The translations under genes and the position numbers were made by a program. From NCBI RefSeq assembly GCF_003056725.1, contig NZ_QBKZ01000002.1, positions 85,418 to 149,417 of the forward strand: 64,000 bases of DNA, given 5' to 3'. The notes below the pieces were generated by a model, which saw only the letters and a program-made list of their open reading frames with translations, was not told the DNA's origin and made no database searches. This stretch comes from Mangrovicoccus ximenensis. Lineage in GTDB: Bacteria > Pseudomonadota > Alphaproteobacteria > Rhodobacterales > Rhodobacteraceae. Positions 27,499 through 37,752 of the stretch are shown one piece after another. Position 1 is the first letter of the stretch. Each line of letters begins with the position of its first letter.

Positions 27499-28893
27499 TC
27501 ATTCCGCGGCCTGCCAATGGCCCTTCGCCTTGACCTCTTCGAAGGCCTCGTCCAGCGCCTTGCGCGCCCGTTCGATCAGCAGGTCGACTTCGGACCGCGA
27601 GATCACCAGCGGCGGCGAGATGATCATCCGGTCGCCGACATGGCGCATCACCAGGTTGTTGGCAAAGCAGCGCTCGCGGCAGATATAGCCGACCGTGCCT
27701 TCCTTGGCGGCGAATTTCGCCCGTTTCCCGCGGTCCGGCGTCAGCGCCAGCGAGCCCATCAGCCCGGCGATCTTGGTCTCGCCCACCATCGGATGGTCCC
27801 CGAGGCTCTCCCAGGCCTTCGCCAGATAGGGCGCGGTCTCGGCCCCGGCCCGCTCGACGATGCCTTCCTCGTCGAGAATGCGCAGGTTTTCCAGCGCCAC
27901 CGCCGCGGCCACCGGATGGCCGGAATAGGTGTAGCCATGGGCAAATTCATCGGCCGAGTTGATGGTCTTCGCCACCTCGTCCGACACCATCGAGGCGCCG
28001 ATCGGGATGTAGCCCGAGCTCAGCCCCTTCGCCAGCGTCATGATGTCGGGACGGATGCCCATGGTCTGCGACCCGAACCACTTGCCGGTGCGGCCGAAAC
28101 CGGTGATCACCTCGTCGACGATCAGCAGGATCTCGTATTTGTCGCAGATGCGCTGGATCTCGGGCCAGTAGGTGGCGGGCGGCACGATCACGCCGCCGGC
28201 GCCCTGCACCGGTTCGGCGATGAAGGCCGCGACGCGGTCCTCGCCCAGTTCCAGGATCTTCTGCTCCAGCTCCTGCGCGCGCATCAGGCCGAAATCTTCG
28301 GGCGTCATGTCGCCGCCCTCGGACCACCAGTCAGGCTGGTTGATATGGACGATGTCCGGGATCGGCAGGCCGCCCTGCTTGTGGATGCCCTTCATCCCGC
28401 CAAGCGAGCCGCCGCCCATGGTCGAGCCGTGATAGCCGTTCCAGCGCGAGATCACGACCGACTTCGACGGCTTGCCCTTCGCCGCCCAGTAATGCCGGAC
28501 CATGCGCAGGTTGGTGTCGTTCGAATCCGAGCCGGAGCCGTTGAAGAAGGCGTGGTTCAGATCGCCCGGGCACAGTTCGGCCAGCCGCGCGGCCAGCTCG
28601 ATGGCGGGCACGTGGCTGGTCTGGAAGAAGGTGTTGTAGAAGGGCAGCTCCTGCATCTGGCGCATGGCGGCCTCGGCCAGCTCCTTGCGGCCATAGCCGA
28701 TGTTGACGCACCACAGCCCCGCCATGCCGTCGAGGATCACCTCGCCCTCGCTGTCGGTCAGGAACACGCCCTTCGCGCTGGTGATGATCCGCGCGCCCTT
28801 GGCGTTGAGCGCGTCGCCATCGGTGAAGGGATGCAGGTGATGGGCGGCGTCAAGCGCCTGCAGCTCGGCGGTGGGCAGGTGGTTCAGGGGCAT
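27499..28893 (-). CDS. Class III aminotransferase, polyamine/omega-amino type
   Basis: A 464-residue PLP enzyme. The text DGMAGLWCVNIGYGRKELAE, FFNGSGSDSNDTNLRMVRHY, EILLIVDEVITGFGRTGKWF and the Lys region MTLAKGLSSGYIPIGASMVS are typical of aspartate aminotransferase-family omega transaminases such as SpuC/putrescine-pyruvate aminotransferase. The gene sits between the gamma-glutamylpolyamine synthetase and the FAD oxidase. It could give an alternative, transaminase route from putrescine to aminobutyraldehyde. The substrate is inferred from context. Confidence 0.88.
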   Translation of the reverse strand: MPLNHLPTAELQALDAAHHLHPFTDGDALNAKGARIITSAKGVFLTDSEGEVILDGMAGLWCVNIGYGRKELAEAAMRQMQELPFYNTFFQTSHVPAIELAARLAELCPGDLNHAFFNGSGSDSNDTNLRMVRHYWAAKGKPSKSVVISRWNGYHGSTMGGGSLGGMKGIHKQGGLPIPDIVHINQPDWWSEGGDMTPEDFGLMRAQELEQKILELGEDRVAAFIAEPVQGAGGVIVPPATYWPEIQRICDKYEILLIVDEVITGFGRTGKWFGSQTMGIRPDIMTLAKGLSSGYIPIGASMVSDEVAKTINSADEFAHGYTYSGHPVAAAVALENLRILDEEGIVERAGAETAPYLAKAWESLGDHPMVGETKIAGLMGSLALTPDRGKRAKFAAKEGTVGYICRERCFANNLVMRHVGDRMIISPPLVISRSEVDLLIERARKALDEAFEEVKAKGHWQAAE

Positions 28894-28921
28894 GGTCGGT
28901 CTTCTTTGCGTCGCGTTGCGA

Positions 28922-30304
28922 TTACACGTTGAGCATCAGGTGCTGGCGTTCCCAGGGAGAGATCTCCTGCCGGAACTCGTTCACCTCGGCGGACTTGATG
29001 GCCGCATAGAGGGCGCAGAACTCCTCGGAGAGGACTTCCCGCACGGCGCCGGCCTCCTCGAAGGCGGCGAGCGCTTCGTAGGCGCCCTCGGGGATGGTCT
29101 CGCCGATCTCGGTCCAGACCTCGCCGACCGCGGGGGCGCGCGGCTCGATCTTCTCGACGAGACCCATATAGCCCGCGGCCAGAGAGCCGGCGATGGCCAG
29201 GTAAGGGTTCGAGTCGATGCCGATCACCCGGTTCTCGACCCGGCGGTGCTCCGCGGGCGAGGACGGGATGCGCAGCCCGGTGGTGCGGTTGTCGGCGCCC
29301 CATTCCAGGTTGGTCGGCGCCGAGAGCCCGCCCGAGAGGCGGCGGTAGCTGTTGATGTAGGGGGCGAAGAGCGGCATCAGCATCTGCACGTAGCGCTGCG
29401 AGCCGCCGATGAAATGGTAGAATTCCGGCGTCTCGCGCCCGTCTTCGGCGGTGAAGATGTTGCGCCCGGTCTTCGCGTCCAGCACCGACTGGTGGATATG
29501 CATCGCCGAGCCCGGCTCGTCGCGCATCGGCTTGGCCATGAAGGTGGCGAACATGCCGTTCTTCAGCGCCGCCTCGCGGATCGTCCGCTTGAAGTAGAAC
29601 ACCTGGTCGGCCAGCCACAGCGGGTCGCCATGCAGCAGGTTGATCTCGATCTGCCCGGCGCCGCCTTCCTGGATCAGCGTGTCGATCGCCAGGCCCTGCG
29701 CCTCGGCATAGTCGTAGATCGTGTCGATGACGCGGCCGTATTCGTCGACCGCCGACATCGAATAGGCCTGCCGTCCGGTGCCGCGCCGGCCGGTGCGCCC
29801 GACCGGGGGCTCGATCGGCTCGTTCGGATCGACATTCGGCTTCGTGAGGTAGAATTCCAGCTCGGGCGCGACCACCGGCTGCCAGCCCTTGGCGGCGTAG
29901 CGGTCGAGCACCCGGCGCAGCACGTTGCGCGGCGCCACCTCCAGCACCTCGCCCGCCCGGGTCTGCAGGTCGCAGATCACCTGGAGCGTCACGTCCTCCT
30001 CCGCCCAGGGGGCGGCGGTGGCGGTGTTCATGTCAGGGACGAGGATGATGTCGGTCTCGGTCCATTGCTGGTCGATCTCCTCGATATCGACCCATTCGCC
30101 GGTAATCGTCTGGTAGAACAGCGAGATCGGCAAATGGAACCGGCTCTCGGGATTGAACTTGTGGAACGGCATCGCCTTGCCGCGGGACTGCCCGACGAGG
30201 TCGGGAATGACGCATTCGACTTCTTCGATTCGGCGGTCGCCGCGATAGGCCTGGAACGCCAGCGGAAGCTTTTCCCGCCAGTCGGCGGCAATGTCGGAGG
30301 GCAC
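28922..30304 (-). CDS. Glutamine-synthetase family, gamma-glutamylpolyamine synthetase-like
   Basis: A GS-fold ligase of about 460 residues. It has the beta-Grasp start VECVIPDLVGQSRGKAMPFH and the catalytic blocks FYLTKPN, INLLHGDPLWLADQVFYFKR, MAKPMRDEPGSAMHIHQSVL and NRTTGLRIPSSPAEHRRVEN. It lacks the usual GlnA adenylylation-loop context, as do PuuA/GlnT paralogues. The GTG at 30304 is preferred because AGGTGA lies 6 bases upstream; an ATG at 30346 is also in frame. First gene of the minus-strand polyamine operon, divergent from potF. Confidence 0.87.
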   Translation of the reverse strand: MPSDIAADWREKLPLAFQAYRGDRRIEEVECVIPDLVGQSRGKAMPFHKFNPESRFHLPISLFYQTITGEWVDIEEIDQQWTETDIILVPDMNTATAAPWAEEDVTLQVICDLQTRAGEVLEVAPRNVLRRVLDRYAAKGWQPVVAPELEFYLTKPNVDPNEPIEPPVGRTGRRGTGRQAYSMSAVDEYGRVIDTIYDYAEAQGLAIDTLIQEGGAGQIEINLLHGDPLWLADQVFYFKRTIREAALKNGMFATFMAKPMRDEPGSAMHIHQSVLDAKTGRNIFTAEDGRETPEFYHFIGGSQRYVQMLMPLFAPYINSYRRLSGGLSAPTNLEWGADNRTTGLRIPSSPAEHRRVENRVIGIDSNPYLAIAGSLAAGYMGLVEKIEPRAPAVGEVWTEIGETIPEGAYEALAAFEEAGAVREVLSEEFCALYAAIKSAEVNEFRQEISPWERQHLMLNV

Positions 30305-30504
30305 GGAATTCACCTGTGGATCACGAACGGAAAGGCCGTCCGGCAAAGCCCCGGCGGCTGCTGATGCGTACCGTGCGTAGGAACGCGGCAGGTGTCAATC
30401 ATGACGCTTGGCAATTCCGTGACTGTCGCACGGGCACTCTTGCGGAGGGCCGGAAATCTTCACAGAGTGACCGCAGAACAAGGGTTCAATGGGGAAAACC
30501 AACA

Positions 30505-31593
30505 ATGAAGAAGGCACTGCTGCCGCTCTCTGCGGCGCTGCTCTGCGGGACCGCGGCCCTCGCCGCCGAGGGCACCGTCCATGTCTACAACTGGTCGGAC
30601 TACATCGACGAGGAGCTGCTGTCGAAGTTCGAGGAAGAGACCGGGCTGGAGCTGGTCTACGACGTGTTCGACTCGAACGAACTGCTGGAAACCAAGATGC
30701 TGGCAGGCGGTTCGGGCTATGACGTCGTCGTCCCGACCGGCACCTTCCTCGAGCGCCAGATCCAGGCGGGCGTGTTCCAGAAGCTCGACTTCGCGCAGTT
30801 GCCGAATTCGGAAAACCTGTGGGGCGTGATCAAGGACCGGACCGCGAAATACGACCCCGGCAACGCATATTCGATCAACTACATGTGGGGCACCACCGGG
30901 CTCGGCGTGAACGTCGCGAAGGTGCAGGAAGTGCTGGGCGAGGGCGCGCCGATCGACAGCCTCGAGCTGATCTTCAAGCCCGAGAACATGGAAAAGCTGG
31001 CCTCCTGCGGCGTGCATTTCCTCGACGCGCCGACCGAGATCATCCCGGCCGCGCTGCGCTATATCGGCGAGGATCCCGACAGCCACGACACCGACGTCAT
31101 CGAGAAGACCGAGGACGTGCTGATGGCGGTGCGCCCCTACATCACCAAGTTCCACAGCTCGGAATACATCAACGCGCTCGCCAATGGCGAGATCTGCGTG
31201 GCCTTCGGCTGGTCGGGCGACATCCTGCAGGCCCGCGACCGGGCCGCCGAGGCCGATAACGGCGTCGAAATCGCCTACAACGCGCCGAAGGAAGGCGCGC
31301 TGATGTGGTTCGACCAGATGGCGATCCCGGCGGACGCGCCGAATCCCGAGGGCGCCATGGCCTTCCTGAACTTCATCATGGATGCCCAGAACATGGCGGC
31401 GGCGTCGAACTACGTCTATTACGCCAACGGCAACGAGGCCTCGCAGGAATTCCTCGCCGAGGACGTGATCGGCGACCCGGCGATCTATCCCTCGGCCGAG
31501 ACGCTGGAAAACCTCTACACCGTCACCGCCTATGATCCCAAGGTGAACCGGGTCGTCACCCGGCTCTGGACCAAGATCAAGTCGGGCACCTGA
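30505..31593 (+). CDS. potF: Polyamine ABC transporter substrate-binding protein (PotF-like)
   Basis: A 362-residue periplasmic receptor with signal peptide MKKALLPLSAALLCGTAALA cleaved near AAEG. The mature part opens VHVYNWSDYIDEELLSKFEE, the hallmark of PotD/PotF. It continues MLAGGSGYDVVVPTGTFLER and ICVAFGWSGDILQARDRAAE. It delivers putrescine or spermidine to the PotGHI importer encoded next. A strong hairpin follows the gene, which may lower expression of the distal membrane components relative to the receptor. Confidence 0.92.
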   Translation: MKKALLPLSAALLCGTAALAAEGTVHVYNWSDYIDEELLSKFEEETGLELVYDVFDSNELLETKMLAGGSGYDVVVPTGTFLERQIQAGVFQKLDFAQLPNSENLWGVIKDRTAKYDPGNAYSINYMWGTTGLGVNVAKVQEVLGEGAPIDSLELIFKPENMEKLASCGVHFLDAPTEIIPAALRYIGEDPDSHDTDVIEKTEDVLMAVRPYITKFHSSEYINALANGEICVAFGWSGDILQARDRAAEADNGVEIAYNAPKEGALMWFDQMAIPADAPNPEGAMAFLNFIMDAQNMAAASNYVYYANGNEASQEFLAEDVIGDPAIYPSAETLENLYTVTAYDPKVNRVVTRLWTKIKSGT

Positions 31594-31604
31594 GCCTGGC
31601 GGCC

Positions 31605-31637
31605 GGACCGCGCCGCAAGGGCGCGGTCCCTTCCTTT
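31605..31637 (+). terminator. Intercistronic hairpin after potF
   Basis: GGACCGCGCC (31605-31614) pairs with GGCGCGGTCC (31620-31629) around a GCAAG loop, followed by CTTCCTTTTC. This looks like an intrinsic terminator or attenuator between potF and potG. Confidence 0.6.
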
Positions 31638-31666
31638 TCAATGATGTGAAGCGTTCCGGGTCTGCC

Positions 31667-32806
31667 ATGGATACAAAGCCTTCCCCCGCCCCCTTTGCCC
31701 CCTGGACCGACCCGGCCGCCGTGCCGCTGATCCGTTTCGAGGGCGTCACCAAGCGTTTCGGAGATTTCACCGCGCTGCAGGGGATCGACCTCCAGATCTA
31801 TCCGCGCGAATTCTTCGCCCTGCTCGGCCCCTCGGGCTGCGGCAAGACCACGCTGATGCGGATGCTGGCGGGCTTCGAGACGCCGACCGAGGGCACGATC
31901 TGGCTCGACGGCCAGAACATCGCGCCGGTGCCGCCGAACAAGCGCCCGGTGAACATGATGTTCCAGAGCTACGCGCTGTTCCCGCATCTCTCGGTCTGGG
32001 ACAACATCGCCTTCGGTCTGCGCCGCGCAGGCCAGGACAAGGACACGATCAAGGCGCGCGTCGAGGAAATGCTGCGCCTCACCCGGCTCGACCAGTTCGC
32101 CCGCCGCAAGCCGCACCAGATTTCCGGCGGCCAGCGCCAGCGCGTCGCGCTCGCCCGCTCCCTCGCGCTCGGGCCGAAGCTGCTGCTTCTGGACGAGCCC
32201 TTGGGCGCGCTCGACAAGAAGCTGCGCCAGGACACCCAGTTCGAGCTGATGGACATCCAGGAGAAGACCGGCACGACCTTCGTGATCGTCACCCATGACC
32301 AGGAAGAGGCGATGACCGTCGCCTCCCGCGTCGCGGTGATGGATGCCGGCCGCCTCTGCCAGATCGACACGCCGCAGCATATCTACGAGACGCCGAATTC
32401 GCGCTACGTGGCGGATTTCATCGGCGAGGTCTCGATCATCGAGGGCCGCGTCGACAGCCTCGGCGAGGAAATCGGCATCGCCTATGCCGAGGGCCAGAAA
32501 CCCGTGATGACCCGCACCGGCGGAACCGAGGTCGCGCTGGGACAGAGCGTGTTCTACGCCATCCGCCCCGAGAAGATCTGGGTCGGCGCCGAGCCGCATC
32601 CAGACCGGATCAATTCCGTCGAGGGCACGATCGTCGATATCGGCTATCTCGGCGATGTCAGCACCTACCATGTCCGGCTCGACAGCGGGCAGATGATCAA
32701 GGCGCTCATGACCAATGCCGAGCGCTATGCCGCCAGCCGCTTCACCTGGAACGACCGGGTCTGGCTGAGCTGGAGCCGCCATGCCGGGGTGGTGCTGACC
32801 TCATGA
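31667..32806 (+). CDS. potG: Polyamine ABC transporter ATP-binding protein (PotG/PotA-like)
   Basis: A 379-residue ATPase. Walker A is GPSGCGKTTLMRMLAGFETP, the Q-loop is NMMFQSYALFPHLSVWDNIA, the signature is ISGGQRQRVALARSLA, and Walker B is KLLLLDEPLGALDKKLRQDT, with a switch His in VTHDQEEAM. The C-terminal TOBE domain (FYAIRPEKIW) is present. ATG 31667 is chosen from alignment of MDTKPSPAPF with family N-termini. It overlaps potH by 4 bases (ATGA). It energises polyamine import. Confidence 0.93.
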   Translation: MDTKPSPAPFAPWTDPAAVPLIRFEGVTKRFGDFTALQGIDLQIYPREFFALLGPSGCGKTTLMRMLAGFETPTEGTIWLDGQNIAPVPPNKRPVNMMFQSYALFPHLSVWDNIAFGLRRAGQDKDTIKARVEEMLRLTRLDQFARRKPHQISGGQRQRVALARSLALGPKLLLLDEPLGALDKKLRQDTQFELMDIQEKTGTTFVIVTHDQEEAMTVASRVAVMDAGRLCQIDTPQHIYETPNSRYVADFIGEVSIIEGRVDSLGEEIGIAYAEGQKPVMTRTGGTEVALGQSVFYAIRPEKIWVGAEPHPDRINSVEGTIVDIGYLGDVSTYHVRLDSGQMIKALMTNAERYAASRFTWNDRVWLSWSRHAGVVLTS

Positions 32807-33693
32807 AGCTGAACCCGCGCCGCTTGGTCCTGATCTCCGTTCCCTATGCGTGGCTGCTGGCGCTGTTCATGGTGCCGTTCCTGATCGTGCTGAAGATCGC
32901 GCTGTCGGACACCGCCATCGCCATCCCGCCCTACATGCCGACGCTGGACCTCGCCGCGGGCTGGTCCGGGATCCGGGACTTCTTCTCCGAGCTCGATTTC
33001 GAGAATTTCACCTGGCTGGCCGAGGATGACCTCTACTGGAAATCCTATGTCTCCTCGCTCTGGATCGCCACGGTCTCGACCTTCTTCACGCTGCTGATCG
33101 GCTATCCGGTCGCCTATGCGATGTCGCGCGCCCGGCCGGAATGGCGCCCGCTGCTGATGATGCTGATCATCCTGCCCTTCTGGTCCTCGGCGCTGATCCG
33201 CGTCTATGCTTGGATCGGCATCCTCTCGAGCGAGGGCTACCTGAACCAGGTGCTCTTGGCGCTCGGGCTCGCCGACACGCCGCTGAGCATCCTCAACACC
33301 CAGACCGCGGTCTATATCGGCATCGTCTACACCTACCTGCCCTTCATGATCCTGCCGATCTACGCCACGCTCGAGAAGATGGACGAGAGCCTGCTGGAGG
33401 CCGCCGAGGATCTGGGCTGCACCCGCATCTCGGCCTTCTGGCGGGTGACCTTCCCGCTGTCGCGCCCGGGCGCGATCGCCGGCTGCTTCCTGGTCTTCAT
33501 CCCCTCCCTGGGCGAATTCGTCATCCCCTCGATCCTCGGCGGATCGCAGACGCTGATGATCGGCAAGGTGCTGTGGGAGGAATTCTTCAACAACCGCGAC
33601 TGGCCGGTGGCCTCCGCCGTGGCGGTGGTGCTGCTGCTGATCCTCGTGATCCCGATCGTGCTGTTCCAGCGCAACGAGGAGAAGAACGCATGA
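32803..33693 (+). CDS. potH: Polyamine ABC transporter permease (PotH-like)
   Basis: A 296-residue inner-membrane protein with six hydrophobic helices. The EAA loop reads ESLLEAAEDLGCTRISAFWR, and the opening is VPYAWLLALFMVPFLIVLKI. It overlaps potG at the start and potI at the end (ATGA both times), so the three are translationally coupled. It forms the membrane channel with PotI. Confidence 0.93.
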   Translation: MKLNPRRLVLISVPYAWLLALFMVPFLIVLKIALSDTAIAIPPYMPTLDLAAGWSGIRDFFSELDFENFTWLAEDDLYWKSYVSSLWIATVSTFFTLLIGYPVAYAMSRARPEWRPLLMMLIILPFWSSALIRVYAWIGILSSEGYLNQVLLALGLADTPLSILNTQTAVYIGIVYTYLPFMILPIYATLEKMDESLLEAAEDLGCTRISAFWRVTFPLSRPGAIAGCFLVFIPSLGEFVIPSILGGSQTLMIGKVLWEEFFNNRDWPVASAVAVVLLLILVIPIVLFQRNEEKNA

Positions 33694-34505
33694 AACGCAG
33701 CATGTCCGTCTTCAACGTCACCACGCTGACGCTGGGGCTCGCCTTCCTCTACCTGCCGATGCTGCTCCTGATGGTCTACAGCTTCAACAGCTCGCGGCTG
33801 GTGACGGTCTGGGCGGGGTTCTCGACGCAGTGGTACGGCGAGCTCCTCCGCAACGAGCAGTTCCTCGACGCGGCCTGGGTGACGCTGCGCGTGGCCGTCG
33901 TCTCCTCGACCATCGCGACGGTGCTGGGAACGATGGCCGCCTGGGTGTTGGTGCGCGAGCGCCGCTTCCTCGGCCGCACGCTGTTCTCGGGGATGATCTA
34001 CGCGCCGCTGGTGATGCCCGAGGTGATCACCGGCCTGTCGCTGCTCCTGCTCTTCATCGCGATCGGGCTCGACCGGGGCATCCTCACCATCATCCTGGCG
34101 CATACCACCTTCTCGATGTGCTATGTCTCGGTGGTGGTCTCCTCGCGGCTGGTCAGCTTCGACCGCTCGCTGGAAGAGGCCGCGCTGGATCTGGGATGTT
34201 CGCCGATGCAGGCCTTCGGCCATGTCACCCTGCCGATCATCGCCCCGGCGGTGATCTCGGGCTGGCTGCTGGCCTTCACCCTGTCGCTCGACGACCTGGT
34301 GATTGCCTCCTTCACCTCTGGTCCCTCTAGCACAACGCTTCCGATCAAGATATTCTCGTCCATGCGCCTGGGCGTCTCGCCCGAGATCAATGCGCTGTCC
34401 ACCATTCTGATCTCCATCGTTGCCGTCGGGGTCGTGGTTGCGGCCCTCGTCTCGAAGAGTCAGATTGCGCGGCGGGAGATCGAGGAACGGGAAGGCCAGA
34501 AGTGA
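33690..34505 (+). CDS. potI: Polyamine ABC transporter permease (PotI-like)
   Basis: A 271-residue permease with six helices. The opening TLGLAFLYLPMLLLMVYSFN and EAA loop RSLEEAALDLGCSPMQAFGH are typical of PotC/PotI. The C-terminal DDLVIASFTSGPSSTTLPIK is conserved in spermidine/putrescine permeases. Its stop overlaps the GTG start of the following glutamine-synthetase gene (GTGA), linking transport directly to gamma-glutamylation. Confidence 0.93.
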   Translation: MKRSMSVFNVTTLTLGLAFLYLPMLLLMVYSFNSSRLVTVWAGFSTQWYGELLRNEQFLDAAWVTLRVAVVSSTIATVLGTMAAWVLVRERRFLGRTLFSGMIYAPLVMPEVITGLSLLLLFIAIGLDRGILTIILAHTTFSMCYVSVVVSSRLVSFDRSLEEAALDLGCSPMQAFGHVTLPIIAPAVISGWLLAFTLSLDDLVIASFTSGPSSTTLPIKIFSSMRLGVSPEINALSTILISIVAVGVVVAALVSKSQIARREIEEREGQK

Positions 34506-35833
34506 CATTCGAAGAAGAGTACAAGGCCTATTGCGCCGAGCACGGAGAGCCCGAGCGCATCGAGCTCCTCCTTTGCGACCTGAACGGGATCTTCCGCGGC
34601 AAGTGGATGCCCGGCGACCAGTGGAAGAAGATCGCCAAGGGCGCGGTCCGCATCCCCTATTCGACCTGCGCCGTGTCGATCCGCGGCCATGAGGTGACCG
34701 AGACCGGCCTCGGCATCGTCGTCGGCGATCCCGACGGCGTGCTGGTGCCGGTGCCGGGAACGCTGCTGCCGGTGCCATGGGCCGACCGCCCCACCGCGCA
34801 GGTGCTGGTCGATCTGGAGGAAGAGCTGGGCAAGCCCTCGGATCTGAGCCCGCGCACCCTGCTGAAGCAGGTGCTGGCGCGCTTCGCCGCCAGGGGCTGG
34901 ACCCCGGTCGTGGCGCCCGAGCTTGAATTCTACGCGCTCGAGCACCGCGAAAGCGTCGACCATCCGCCGCAGCCGCCCGAGCGCACGCCGCCGGCCCAGA
35001 ACTACGACATGGAGGTCATGCACCGCGCCGCTGCCTGGCTGGACGAGATCGGCGACATCTGCGCCGCGCAGAACATCCCGACCGACACCGTCACCGCCGA
35101 ATACGGCCCCGGCCAGTTCGAGGTGAACTTCCATCACGGCCCGGCGCTGCGCTCGGGCGACAATGCCGTGCTGTTCCGCCGGGCGGTGCGCGGCGTGCTG
35201 GGCCGCCACGGGCTCGAAGGCACCTTCATGGCCAAGCCCTATGGCGACGAGCCGGGCTCGGGCATGCATGTCCATGTCTCGGTGCTGGACAAGGACGGAA
35301 AGAACATCTTCGACGAGACGGGCGAGCCCGGGCCCCTGCTGGCCTCGGCCGTGGCCGGCACGCTGGCGACGATGCGAGACCTGCACGCGATCTTCGCACC
35401 GCACATGAACAGCTTCCGCCGCTTCGGCGCGCTGAGCTTCGCGCCGAACGCTCCGGAATGGGGACTCGACCATCGCGGCGTCGCGGTGCGGCTGGCCGAA
35501 TCGAGCGGCGTCGCCGCGCGGCTCGAACACCGCATCGCCGGGGCGGATGCCAACCCCTATCTGGTGATCGCCGCGATCCTCGGCGGCATGCTCTACGGCA
35601 TCGAGCGCGGGCTGGAACCGGGGCCGATGATCGACGAGGAGCACGAGCCGCCGGAGCCGCTGACCGCGCATTGGGAACTGGCCGTCGATCGATTCGCCAA
35701 ATCCGAGATCGCCGCCGAGATCTTCGGCGAGGCGTTCCGGGACGTCTTCGTCGCGGTGAAGCGCAAGGAGATCGAGGAGCTGACCACGATCATCCCGCCG
35801 CTGGAATACGAGACCTACCTGACCCGGTTCTGA
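34502..35833 (+). CDS. Second glutamine-synthetase family protein (gamma-glutamylpolyamine synthetase-like)
   Basis: A 443-residue GS-fold enzyme coupled to potI. It contains IELLLCDLNGIFRGKWMPGD, VVAPELEFYALEHRESVD, FEVNFHHGPALRSGDNAVLF, MAKPYGDEPGSGMHVHVSVL and FAPNAPEWGLDHRGVAVRLA. It is clearly a paralogue of the product of 28922-30304 but diverged, so the locus encodes two such ligases with probably different amine preferences. The translational coupling to an importer argues for a catabolic role on imported polyamine and against ammonium assimilation. Confidence 0.88.
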   Translation: MTFEEEYKAYCAEHGEPERIELLLCDLNGIFRGKWMPGDQWKKIAKGAVRIPYSTCAVSIRGHEVTETGLGIVVGDPDGVLVPVPGTLLPVPWADRPTAQVLVDLEEELGKPSDLSPRTLLKQVLARFAARGWTPVVAPELEFYALEHRESVDHPPQPPERTPPAQNYDMEVMHRAAAWLDEIGDICAAQNIPTDTVTAEYGPGQFEVNFHHGPALRSGDNAVLFRRAVRGVLGRHGLEGTFMAKPYGDEPGSGMHVHVSVLDKDGKNIFDETGEPGPLLASAVAGTLATMRDLHAIFAPHMNSFRRFGALSFAPNAPEWGLDHRGVAVRLAESSGVAARLEHRIAGADANPYLVIAAILGGMLYGIERGLEPGPMIDEEHEPPEPLTAHWELAVDRFAKSEIAAEIFGEAFRDVFVAVKRKEIEELTTIIPPLEYETYLTRF

Positions 35834-35839
35834 CCGTAG

Positions 35840-36508
<669 letters not shown>

Positions 36509-36546
36509 TCCCGCCGCCGGGGCGCCGCAACAGGAAAGGAGACGCC

Positions 36547-36852
36547 ATGGGCATCGTGAGACTGATCGACAGGCAGGGCAACCGGCACGAGCTGCAGGCG
36601 CTCGAAGGCTGGCGCGTTATGGAGATCCTGCGCGACTGGGGCATGTTCGTGCCGCCCCGCTGCGGCGGATCGGGCCAGTGCGGCATGTGCCACGTCAAGG
36701 TCGCGGAGGACTGGAGCGGCAAGGTTCTGCCGCCGGGCGAGCTGGAGGCGAAGGTGCTGCCGCTGCTGCCGGGACGCGGCGAGACCTCGCGGCTCTCCTG
36801 CCAGATCCTGTGGTCCGAGACGCTTGACGGACTGACCGTCGCCTTGCCCTGA
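36547..36852 (+). CDS. [2Fe-2S] ferredoxin, adrenodoxin-type
   Basis: A 101-residue ferredoxin with ligands in PPRCGGSGQCGMCHVKV (C-x5-C-x2-C) and the fourth Cys about 36 residues later in SRLSCQILW, the vertebrate-adrenodoxin/FdxE spacing. GGAAAGGAG precedes the ATG. Located 38 bases after the flavodoxin in the same direction, so probably co-transcribed. The redox partner is unknown. Confidence 0.88.
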   Translation: MGIVRLIDRQGNRHELQALEGWRVMEILRDWGMFVPPRCGGSGQCGMCHVKVAEDWSGKVLPPGELEAKVLPLLPGRGETSRLSCQILWSETLDGLTVALP

Positions 36853-37752
36853 GGGCCTGCCGGGCGCGGCCGTCAGGACGGGACGGCCGGCGCGCGGAAC
36901 ACCCTGGGCGCGGTCGCGGGCCAAGCGCCCGGGCCGACAGCTCCAGCCCGGTGGCGGCCCGGATCGCGCCGCATCCGCTGCCGGCATGTGCGAGCCGCAA
37001 GCTGTCGCGATGACCCCGTGCGCCGAGCCATTCGCGTGGCGCAAAGACATGGGCCGGCGACTGCGTGGCAGGATGCCCTTGCCGGCCAGCTGGACAAGCG
37101 TTGCCAGCCCCGGAGGGGTTCTCGCCGGGATGGGTGAGCCAGAGCCGTTCCATCGGTTCGCCGCCAGGGCGCATGGCCGGCGACCGTCGAGATCATCGGT
37201 CCCCCGGTGCGGATCGGCCGGAGCCTTTGGTCGAAGCTTTTGCGGCAGCCCGGCCCCGGGAAAGCGGTCCGTCGGAGCGTTTTCCGGCCCTCGGCAGTCC
37301 CGAGAGCTGCCCTACTCCGCATCGGCGGCCTGCGCGCCGAAGGCGGCTCTCCGAGATCGCACCGCCCGGACCGAGGGCGACGCGACGGGCAATTCTCTCG
37401 GACCTAAGGCGTTCCACTGGCCCGATCCTTCCCGAGTTCCTTCAGGTGCCTGGATTGGCCGGTCTGCAGACCGGCACTGGCCGCCGCCCGTCGGGCTCGA
37501 AAGCCTGCGTCAGGGAGGACAACCGTCAGGGAGGACAACTATTCCGGGGGCAGAGCAGGTAGCTCGCAGTGCGCCAGGCGATCTTCCGGCAGCCTCCAGT
37601 TCACGGCACCCGGCCCGCAGGTTCCAGCCGGCCACACCACCCGCCATCGGCAACCGCAATGGCAGTTGGTGCGCTGGCCCGACCCGGTTGCCGCCTGTTT
37701 ATCGTCCATAGGGCAGCCGGGTCGGGCTTTCCCTCCGCTTGAAAGCCAGTGC
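36853..37752. other. Gene-poor stretch, likely decayed sequence
   Basis: About 900 bases with no convincing gene. It holds a 16-base direct repeat CGTCAGGGAGGACAAC in two adjacent copies at about 37508-37540. There is also a 56-codon minus-strand ORF (37539-37709) rich in Cys (TNCHCGCRW) that I could not confirm. It lies downstream of the ferredoxin and of the ggt fragment. Confidence 0.45.

Noticed and set aside
37539..37709. Short Cys-rich minus-strand ORF (TNCHCGCRW)
   Set aside because: No ribosome-binding site, no recognised family, and it lies in decayed intergenic DNA; kept only as a note.
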